Of a stretch of 12,555 nucleotides of DNA, positions 1 to 5,160 are shown in pieces; the stretch's first letter is position 1; each line of letters starts with the position of its first letter. The DNA is from Pseudomonadota bacterium (lineage in GTDB: Bacteria; Pseudomonadota; Gammaproteobacteria; Steroidobacterales; Steroidobacteraceae): NCBI GenBank assembly GCA_021808035.1, contig JAKBCG010000038.1, positions 1 through 12,555 on the forward strand, read 5' to 3'. The notes below the pieces were generated by a model. The model was given only the letters and a program-made list of their open reading frames with translations. It did not search any database and had not been told where the DNA came from. Position numbers and translations under genes: made by a program.

Positions 1-80
1 GAATTCGGAGTCGCACGAGCCGCGATCGCATTGCACAGCGCGAAGATCGCGGCAACCGTCAGGGTGTTGAATCTGGACAC
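1..80 (-). CDS. Secreted protein, N-terminal fragment (divergent from hemA)
   Basis: Only the first 26 codons lie in the window and the gene continues past base 1. Reading the minus strand from GTG at 80-78 gives MSRFNTLTVAAIFALCNAIA and then ARATPN. This is a typical Sec signal peptide: one Arg near the start, a hydrophobic core at about residues 7-20, and an A-R-A signal peptidase I site after residue 23. The Cys at 16 is preceded by F-A-L, which is a poor lipobox, so a lipoprotein is unlikely. No other usual start codon occurs in this frame before the upstream stop at 170-168. No Shine-Dalgarno precedes the GTG; instead TATAGT lies 6 bases upstream. In Pseudomonas a TPR-repeat protein, then lolB, lies divergent from hemA, so a TPR protein is a reasonable guess from context. 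The visible part cannot prove it. Confidence 0.6.
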   Translation of the reverse strand, partial: MSRFNTLTVAAIFALCNAIAARATPN

Positions 81-94
81 GATCGCACTATAGC
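67..94 (+). promoter_or_regulatory. Candidate hemA promoter
   Basis: A TTGAAT hexamer at 67-72 (4 of 6 matches to TTGACA) is followed after 16 bases by TATAGC at 89-94 (4 of 6 matches to TATAAT). It faces hemA and would start transcription near base 101, giving a leader of about 86 bases. The -35 lies inside the signal-peptide codons of the divergent gene. This is a motif match only. Confidence 0.4.
87..92 (-). promoter_or_regulatory. Candidate -10 box of the divergent secreted-protein gene
   Basis: On the minus strand bases 92-87 read TATAGT (5 of 6 matches to TATAAT), ending 6 bases before the GTG start at 80-78. A start of transcription 6-7 bases downstream of the box would fall at the GTG itself, implying a leaderless mRNA. 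No recognisable -35 is found 16-18 bases upstream. The core CTATAG at 88-93 is palindromic, so this box overlaps the candidate hemA -10. Confidence 0.3.
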
Positions 95-186
95 GAAATG
101 CGTCTCGCGACGCCGGCCCCGGCTTGATCGCGACGCGTGCATTCCCGGAGAATTCTGGTATCCGTCCTCATGCTTGCGCCGCGCCC

Positions 187-1443
187 ATGTCCTTGAAGAT
201 ACTCGGGATCAATCACAAGACCGCGCCGGTCGAGCTGCGTGAGAAGATGGCTTTCAGCGAAGACCGTCTGATCGGGGCGCTGCGGGCGCTGCGCAGCGAA
301 ACCGGCGCCTCCGAAGCGGTCATCCTGTCGACCTGCAATCGCACCGAGTTGTATTGGGCGGGCCCGGTCGGTGGCGACCGGATGACCGCCTGGCTCGCGA
401 ACCACCACGCGCCGAACCTCGACTTCGCGCCGAGTCTCTACCTGCGCGAGGACCGGGACGCCGTCGAGCACGCGTTCAGCGTCGCCGCCGGCCTCGACTC
501 GATGGTGCTCGGGGAGGCGCAGATCCTCGGCCAGCTGAAGGAAGCCTACCGGATCGCGCAGGAGGCGGGCAGCACGGGTCCGAACCTGCACAAGCTTTTT
601 CAGGCGGCTTTCTCGGCCGCGAAGCGCGTTCGCACCGAGACGCAGGTCGGCGCGAACGCCGTCTCGCTCGCCTCGGCGGCGGTCGCGCTCGCGCGGCGGG
701 TGTATTCGGATCTTGGTTCCCGCCGCGCGCTGCTGATCGGCGCGGGGGAGATGATCGGCCTGACCGCTCGCCACCTCGCCGCTCAAGGCATCCGGCATCT
801 CGTGATCGCGAACCGCAGCCTCGCGCGCGCCCAGGCGCTCGCGGCGGAGGTGCGCGCCTACGCGGTCGGACTCGACGCGATCGGCGGCGAACTCGAGGAG
901 GCCGACATCGTGATCAGTTGCACCGCGAGCCCGACGCCGCTGGTCACGAAACCCATGGCGGCCGCGGCGCTGCGCGCGCGCAAGCGCCGGCCGATCTTCA
1001 TGGCCGATCTCGCGGTGCCGCGCGACATCGATCCGCAGGTCGCCGAGCTGGAGGACGTGTACTTGTTCACGATCGACGACCTGCAGCAGCTGGTCGACGA
1101 GAACCGGCAGCAGCGCGAAGCCGCCGCCGAGGGCGCGAGGTCGCTGATCGCGGAGGAGGCGGCGCGCTTCCTCGCGCAACGGCGCGCGAAGGACGCGGGT
1201 CCGGCGATTCGCGCGCTGCGCAGTCACGCCGAGCAGATCCGGGCCCACACGGTCGAGCACGCCAGGCGCATGATCGCGACGGGCCATCCGCCCGAGGAGG
1301 CGCTCGAGTACCTCGCGAACACGCTGACGAACCGCCTGCTGCACGGGCCGACCCAGGCGCTGCGCACGGCGGCCGAGTCGGCCGATGCCGAGGTCGCCGA
1401 TGCGATCGCGAAACTGCTGACCGAGGAACATCGCCGCACTTGA
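187..1443 (+). CDS. hemA: Glutamyl-tRNA reductase (HemA)
   Basis: Glutamyl-tRNA reductase reduces the glutamate of Glu-tRNA(Glu) with NADPH to glutamate-1-semialdehyde, the first committed step of the C5 route to haem and other tetrapyrroles, in the cytosol. The 418-residue product has the usual family length. It opens with MSLKILGINHKTAPVELRE, the classic HemA N-terminus. The catalytic Cys is residue 50 in STCNRTE, and GEAQILGQLKEAY follows in the catalytic domain. GAGEMIGLTARHL is the NADPH-binding glycine loop, and the helical dimerisation domain fills the C-terminal third. I chose ATG 187 because the homologous N-terminus starts there. An in-frame TTG at 124 would add 21 unrelated residues. 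No Shine-Dalgarno precedes the ATG, and a short out-of-frame ORF overlaps it (170-196). prfA follows after 42 bases. Synteny with prfA and prmC is known in gammaproteobacteria. Confidence 0.97.
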   Translation: MSLKILGINHKTAPVELREKMAFSEDRLIGALRALRSETGASEAVILSTCNRTELYWAGPVGGDRMTAWLANHHAPNLDFAPSLYLREDRDAVEHAFSVAAGLDSMVLGEAQILGQLKEAYRIAQEAGSTGPNLHKLFQAAFSAAKRVRTETQVGANAVSLASAAVALARRVYSDLGSRRALLIGAGEMIGLTARHLAAQGIRHLVIANRSLARAQALAAEVRAYAVGLDAIGGELEEADIVISCTASPTPLVTKPMAAAALRARKRRPIFMADLAVPRDIDPQVAELEDVYLFTIDDLQQLVDENRQQREAAAEGARSLIAEEAARFLAQRRAKDAGPAIRALRSHAEQIRAHTVEHARRMIATGHPPEEALEYLANTLTNRLLHGPTQALRTAAESADAEVADAIAKLLTEEHRRT

Positions 1444-1473
1444 GATCCCGGGCGGCGTCGCCCCGCGGGCCGC

Positions 1474-1479
1474 TATAAT
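1474..1479 (+). promoter_or_regulatory. Perfect -10 box (TATAAT) just before prfA
   Basis: TATAAT at 1474-1479 is an exact sigma-70 -10 consensus in the 42-base hemA-prfA gap, ending 6 bases before the prfA ATG at 1486. Transcription starting at the usual distance would begin at or next to the ATG. No -35 is visible: the expected place is all G and C, and it contains a short hairpin (GGGCG 1450-1454 with CGCCC 1459-1463). There is no extended -10 TG. It may be a weak or activator-dependent internal promoter for prfA and prmC. Confidence 0.45.
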
Positions 1480-1485
1480 CCTCGA

Positions 1486-2538
1486 ATGAAGGATTCGATC
1501 CGCCGCAAGCTCGAGCGACTCGACGACCGGTACGAGGAGGTCGGCCGGCTGCTCGCGGATCCGGCCGTGATCGCCCGGCCGGCGCATTTCCGCGAGTTGT
1601 CGATGGAATACTCGAAGCTCTCGCCGCTGGTCGAGCGATTCCGGCAGTGGAACGCGCTCATCGGCGACGTCGCGGTCGCGCGCGAGCTGTCGATGGACGA
1701 GGAGCTGGCGGCGCTGACGGCCCGCGCCGCGGCCGAGGAACTCGAGTTGCAGCGGCTCCTGGTGCCGCGCGACCCGCACGACGAGAGCAACGTGTTCCTC
1801 GAGATCCGCGCCGGCACCGGCGGTGACGAGGCCGCGCTGTTCGCGGGCGACCTGTTCCGGATGTACGCGCGCTATGCCGAAGCGAAGGGCTGGACGATCG
1901 AGGTCCTGAGCGAAAGCGTCGGCGAGCACGGCGGCTACAAGGAGATCATCAGCCGGGTGATCGGCCGCGGCGCGTTCTCGGCGCTGAAATTCGAGTCGGG
2001 CACCCACCGCGTGCAGCGCGTGCCGGCGACCGAGGCGCAAGGCCGGATCCACACGTCGGCGTGCACCGTCGCGATCCTGCCCGAACTCGCCGAGGTCGAG
2101 ACGATCGACCTGAACCCGTCCGACCTGCGCATCGACACCTTCCGTGCGAGCGGCGCGGGCGGTCAGCACGTCAACAAGACCGACTCGGCGATCCGCATCA
2201 CCCATTTGCCGACCGGTATCGTCGTCGAATGCCAGGACGAGCGCTCCCAGCACAAGAACCGCTCCCGCGCGCTCTCGTTGCTGAAGGCGCGGTTGCTCGC
2301 GGCGGAGCGCGACAAGCAGGCGACCCAGCAGGCCGAGAAGCGCAAGCTCCAGGTCGGCAGCGGCGATCGCTCCGAGCGGATTCGCACGTACAACTACCCG
2401 CAGGGCCGGGTGACGGAGCACCGGATCAACCTGACCCTGTACAAGCTCGACGAGGTCATGAACGGCAGGCTCGACGAACTCATCGATGCGCTGAGCCGCG
2501 AACACCAGGCCGAAGAGCTCGCGCTGCAGGTCGAATGA
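1486..2538 (+). CDS. prfA: Peptide chain release factor 1 (RF1)
   Basis: RF1 recognises UAA and UAG in the ribosomal A site and triggers hydrolysis of the finished peptide. The 350-residue protein is close to the usual family length (about 360). The stop-codon-reading PAT tripeptide, which separates RF1 from RF2 (SPF), is present in RVQRVPATEAQGRIH. The catalytic GGQ is at residues 225-227 in RASGAGGQHVNKTDSA. The acidic and helical N-terminal domain and the conserved RIRTYNYPQGRVTEHR stretch are intact. The start ATG at 1486 gives MKDSIRRKLERL, as expected for the family. No Shine-Dalgarno precedes it, and TATAAT lies six bases upstream. The stop overlaps the start of prmC (ATGA), so the methyltransferase that modifies Gln 227 is translationally coupled to its substrate. 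Confidence 0.97.
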   Translation: MKDSIRRKLERLDDRYEEVGRLLADPAVIARPAHFRELSMEYSKLSPLVERFRQWNALIGDVAVARELSMDEELAALTARAAAEELELQRLLVPRDPHDESNVFLEIRAGTGGDEAALFAGDLFRMYARYAEAKGWTIEVLSESVGEHGGYKEIISRVIGRGAFSALKFESGTHRVQRVPATEAQGRIHTSACTVAILPELAEVETIDLNPSDLRIDTFRASGAGGQHVNKTDSAIRITHLPTGIVVECQDERSQHKNRSRALSLLKARLLAAERDKQATQQAEKRKLQVGSGDRSERIRTYNYPQGRVTEHRINLTLYKLDEVMNGRLDELIDALSREHQAEELALQVE

Positions 2539-3401
2539 GCCGCGCACCGACGATCGACGAGTTGTTGCGAACCGGCGCCGCGGGGCTCGCCGGGCGCAGT
2601 GACTCGCCGGGCCTCGATGCGCGGCTGTTGCTCGGCAAGGTCCTCGGCTGTGACCGTGCGGCGCTCGCCGCGCGCCCCGAGCGGACGGTGTCCGCGACCG
2701 ATGCGGCGGCTTTTCGCGCGCTGCTCGCGGAACGCCGCGCGGGCGTGCCCGTCGCGTACCTCACCGGCGTGCGCGAATTCTGGTCCCTGCCGTTCGCGGT
2801 GTCGCCGGCGGTGCTGGTCCCGCGCCCGGAGACCGAACTCCTGGTCGCGACCGTGCTCGAGCGCCTGCCCGCCGACGCGCCGTGCGCCGTGCTCGATCTC
2901 GGCACCGGCAGCGGCGTGATCGCGATCGCGATCGCGAAGGAGCGGCCGCGCTCGCGGGTCACGGCCACCGACGTGTCGGCCGAGGCGCTCGCCATCGCCC
3001 GGTCGAACGCGGCGTCGATCGGCGTCGATCGCGTTCGATGGCGACGGGGCTCGTGGTTCGACGCCGTCCCCGGCGAGCGGTTCGACTGGATCGCGTCGAA
3101 TCCGCCCTATGTCGCCGCGACGGATCCGGCGCTCGCCGCGCTCGCGGCGGAGCCGCGCGAGGCGCTGACGCCGGGGGACCGCGGCCTCGAGGCGATCGAA
3201 CGAATCGTCGCGGACGCTCCGCGGCATCTGCACCCCGCCGGAGGACTCGCGGTGGAACACGGCGCGGACCAGGACCGGGCGGTCGCGACCCTGTTCGCCG
3301 CGCGGGGGTTCGAAGGGGTGCGCTGCGTTCGCGACCACGCCGGGTTGCCGCGGGTGACCCTGGGCACGATTTCCGACATTCAACGAGGGCTGGGACCATG
3401 A
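2535..3401 (+). CDS. prmC: Release factor glutamine methyltransferase (PrmC/HemK)
   Basis: PrmC transfers a methyl group from S-adenosylmethionine to the side-chain amide of Gln in the GGQ motif of release factors, raising termination efficiency. The 288-residue product has the usual length. Visible landmarks are the N-terminal helical domain that binds the release factor (about 1-85), PRPETELLV (97-105), the SAM-binding loop DLGTGSGVIAIA (121-132), and the catalytic NPPY at 189-192. The start ATG at 2535 overlaps the prfA stop as ATGA. Other in-frame starts upstream lie inside prfA and add unrelated residues. Its own stop overlaps the next start in the same way at 3398-3401. This was once annotated as a haem gene (hemK) because it sits near hemA; the release-factor role is the established one. 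Confidence 0.96.
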   Translation: MSRAPTIDELLRTGAAGLAGRSDSPGLDARLLLGKVLGCDRAALAARPERTVSATDAAAFRALLAERRAGVPVAYLTGVREFWSLPFAVSPAVLVPRPETELLVATVLERLPADAPCAVLDLGTGSGVIAIAIAKERPRSRVTATDVSAEALAIARSNAASIGVDRVRWRRGSWFDAVPGERFDWIASNPPYVAATDPALAALAAEPREALTPGDRGLEAIERIVADAPRHLHPAGGLAVEHGADQDRAVATLFAARGFEGVRCVRDHAGLPRVTLGTISDIQRGLGP

Positions 3402-3886
3402 TCCGATTCGAGACGACGAAGGGCGGGTTCACCGTGGAGTTGTTCGACGGCGATGCGCCGAAGACCACCGCGAATTTCCTGCGCTACGTCCAGGAAGGCT
3501 TCTTCGACGGCACGATCTTTCATCGCGTGATCCCGGGATTCATGATCCAGGGCGGAGGTTTCACCGAGGACATGCGGCAGAAACGTCCGCACGCGCCGAT
3601 CGAGAACGAGGCCGCCAACGGCCTGAAGAACCTGCGCGGCACCCTGTCGATGGCCCGCACCAGTGACATCAACAGCGCCACCTCGCAGTTCTTCGTGAAT
3701 CTCGAGGACAACGCGTTCCTCGACCATCAGAAGGGCAATTTCGGTTACGCGGTCTTCGGCCGGGTCACCGAGGGGATGGAAGTGATCGACGCGATCGCGG
3801 CGGTCGAGACCGGTCGCCGCGGCGGGCACGACGACGTGCCGGTGAGCGCGGTGCGGATCTCGAGCGCCCGCGTCGTCGCGGACTGA
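3398..3886 (+). CDS. ppiB: Cytoplasmic peptidyl-prolyl cis-trans isomerase, cyclophilin type
   Basis: Cyclophilins speed cis-trans isomerisation of X-Pro peptide bonds during folding. The 162-residue product is a single cyclophilin domain of the short bacterial type. The active-site block FHRVIPGFMIQGG is at 41-53, with catalytic Arg 43. SQFFVNLEDNAFLDH (96-110) and FGYAVFGRVTEGMEVID (115-131) complete the fold. There is no signal peptide, so it should stay in the cytosol like E. coli PpiB rather than PpiA. The ATG at 3398 overlaps the prmC stop (ATGA) and has a good Shine-Dalgarno, GAGGG at 3385-3389, eight bases upstream. It is therefore in one transcript with prfA and prmC. A functional link to translation termination is not established; the pairing may only be economical. 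Confidence 0.95.
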   Translation: MIRFETTKGGFTVELFDGDAPKTTANFLRYVQEGFFDGTIFHRVIPGFMIQGGGFTEDMRQKRPHAPIENEAANGLKNLRGTLSMARTSDINSATSQFFVNLEDNAFLDHQKGNFGYAVFGRVTEGMEVIDAIAAVETGRRGGHDDVPVSAVRISSARVVAD

Positions 3887-3918
3887 GCGCGTCGGCGCGC
3901 CCCGGACGCCGATCGCGA

Positions 3919-4665
3919 ATGTCGCGCGTGCGACCCGATCCACGGCCGCGTCGCGCCCTCGCGCGGATCGCGGGACGCGTCGGCCTCGCCTGGCTCGCAC
4001 TGTCGGCGCTGCTGGTCGTGCCGCTGCGCTGGCTCGACCCGCCGCTCGATGCGTTCATGATCGAGGCCCGGATCGCCGCGTGGCGGCGCGACGACCGGCA
4101 CTACGTGTTCCGGCATCGGTGGGTGCCCCTGCAAGCCATCTCGCCGGACCTGCCGCTCGCGGCAATCGCCGCGGAAGACCAGACATTCCCGTTTCATTGG
4201 GGGTTCGACTTCGCCGCGATGCATGCCGCCTACCTGCATGACCTCGACAGCCGGCATATCCGCGGCGGCAGCACGATCTCGCAGCAGGTCGCGAAGAACC
4301 TCTTCCTCTGGAGCGGCCGCAGTTACCTGCGCAAGGCGATCGAAGCGTATTTCACGGTGTGGATCGAAGCGTGCTGGCCGAAGCGCCGCATCCTCGAGAT
4401 GTACCTGAACGTCGCCCAGTTCGGCCGTGGCACCTACGGCGCCGAGGCCGCGTCCCGTCGGTTCTTCCACGAGCCCGCGTCGCGGCTGACCCCATCCCAG
4501 GCGGCGCTGCTGGCCGCGGTGCTGCCGGACCCGGATCACGAACACCCCGCGGCACCCTCCCCCTGGCTCGAGCGGCGCCGTGCATGGATCCTCGGACAGA
4601 TGCGCGATCTCGGCGGTCCGCGCTTCCTCAGGGTGCTCGACGCGTACCCGGATCGGCGCTTGTGA
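3919..4665 (+). CDS. mtgA: Monofunctional biosynthetic peptidoglycan transglycosylase
   Basis: MtgA polymerises lipid II into glycan strands at the outer face of the inner membrane, without a transpeptidase domain. The 248-residue protein has a basic N-terminus, one membrane segment at about residues 19-38 (VGLAWLALSALLVVPL) and a periplasmic GT51 domain. The motifs are in the usual order: AAEDQTFPFHWGFD with catalytic Glu 86, RGGSTISQQVAKNLFLW at 115-131, and RRILEMYLNVAQFGRGTYG with the second key Glu at 160. Length fits the family. The start ATG at 3919 lies 32 bases after ppiB, and no clear Shine-Dalgarno is seen. A short inverted repeat (TCGGCG 3892-3897, CGCCGA 3907-3912) sits in that gap. 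Cell-wall work is shared with mreB at the other end of the window, but the genes are far apart and nothing shows joint control. Confidence 0.96.
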   Translation: MSRVRPDPRPRRALARIAGRVGLAWLALSALLVVPLRWLDPPLDAFMIEARIAAWRRDDRHYVFRHRWVPLQAISPDLPLAAIAAEDQTFPFHWGFDFAAMHAAYLHDLDSRHIRGGSTISQQVAKNLFLWSGRSYLRKAIEAYFTVWIEACWPKRRILEMYLNVAQFGRGTYGAEAASRRFFHEPASRLTPSQAALLAAVLPDPDHEHPAAPSPWLERRRAWILGQMRDLGGPRFLRVLDAYPDRRL

Positions 4666-4750
4666 CCGCGTTCACACTCCGCGCACCGGGAGTGACGATC
4701 GCTTCATCCACGGTCATCCTCCGGTCGGTTCCTTCGTTGTGAGCCTTTAG

Positions 4751-4790
4751 GAAGTGGAGCGAAACCGGTGGCGGACGCTCCGCGGACTTC
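4751..4790 (+). promoter_or_regulatory. Hairpin in the leader of the small secreted protein gene
   Basis: GAAGTGGAGCG at 4751-4761 pairs with CGCTCC at 4776-4781 and ACTTC at 4786-4790, giving 11 base pairs interrupted by a 4-base bulge (GCGG, 4782-4785), with a 14-base loop. It ends 20 bases before the Shine-Dalgarno. No T-run follows, so it is not an intrinsic terminator. A role in mRNA stability or translation control is inference. I see no convincing promoter in the 156-base gap 4666-4821. Confidence 0.35.
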
Positions 4791-4804
4791 GCTGGCCCAA
4801 CCAA

Positions 4805-4817
4805 TCCTCCAGGAGGA
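4805..4817 (+). promoter_or_regulatory. Strong Shine-Dalgarno inside a self-complementary palindrome
   Basis: AGGAGG at 4811-4816 is a full-consensus Shine-Dalgarno five bases before ATG 4822, which fixes that start. It is directly preceded by TCCTCC, so 4805-4817 reads as the palindrome TCCTCCAGGAGGA. TCCT and AGGA could form a 4-bp stem with a 5-base loop, partly hiding the Shine-Dalgarno. The site is clear; a regulatory effect is inference. Confidence 0.7.
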
Positions 4818-4821
4818 ATGC

Positions 4822-5160
4822 ATGAACATCCGATCGACCCCGACTCTGCTGTGCACGCTCGCGATCGCGGCCTTCGCCGCCGGACTCTCGAACGCGCGGG
4901 CGGACACCCCGTGGCAGCAGGCCCACCCTTGGCGGGAACAGGTCAACAACCGCCTGCAGCGCCAGAACGCGCGGATTCACCAGCAGGTCGCTGAAGGCGA
5001 GCTGTCGCGCGCCCAGGCGCACCGTCTGCATGTCCGGGATCACAGCGTGCGGATGCAGGAACGCCGGATGGCCGCCCGGGACGGCGGACGCATCACCCCG
5101 CGCGACCGGCGGATCCTGAACCGGCGTGAGAATCGGCTCAGCCGGCGCATCGGTCACTGA
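4822..5160 (+). CDS. Small secreted Arg-rich protein of unknown function
   Basis: This is a 112-residue protein with a Sec signal peptide: MNIRSTPTLLCTLAIAAFAA, then cleavage after A-R-A at about residue 27. The mature part of about 85 residues has no Cys and no Lys but 20 Arg and 6 His, and should be strongly basic and helical. Two 30-residue units can be aligned: EGELSRAQAHRLHVRDH (from 58) and GGRITPRDRRILNRREN (from 88). Both follow the pattern G-x-[LI]-[ST], then a helix with Leu and an acidic residue before His or Asn. As far as I recall, small periplasmic proteins of this pattern occur in Burkholderia and Xanthomonas relatives as hypothetical proteins; I know of no assigned function. 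The start is set by the AGGAGG at 4811-4816. Translation from 4768 would bury the signal peptide. Its stop overlaps that of the convergent transporter gene. Confidence 0.85.
   Translation: MNIRSTPTLLCTLAIAAFAAGLSNARADTPWQQAHPWREQVNNRLQRQNARIHQQVAEGELSRAQAHRLHVRDHSVRMQERRMAARDGGRITPRDRRILNRRENRLSRRIGH

Noticed and set aside
1..80. A LolB-type lipobox in the divergent protein, since lolB is next to hemA in E. coli.
   Set aside because: The only Cys is preceded by F-A-L, without the required small residue at -1, whereas A-R-A gives a clean signal peptidase I site.
124..186. TTG 124 as the hemA start, adding 21 residues.
   Set aside because: The HemA N-terminus of known family members begins at ATG 187, and the extra residues resemble nothing and have no ribosome site.
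1450..1463. Small hairpin GGGCG-GCGT-CGCCC after hemA as a terminator.
   Set aside because: It is a 5-bp stem without a T-run; prfA follows at once and TATAAT comes 10 bases later.
88..2547. An open reading frame of 819 codons on the minus strand, opposite hemA and prfA.
   Set aside because: It is exactly antisense to two certain genes, has no recognisable domain and is Arg-rich low-complexity sequence. In GC-rich genes with strong third-position GC the opposite frames often lack stops.
4675..4694. Inverted repeat CACTCC / GGAGTG just after mtgA as a terminator.
   Set aside because: The stem is only 6 bp, its 8-base loop is followed by no T-run, and it could arise by chance.
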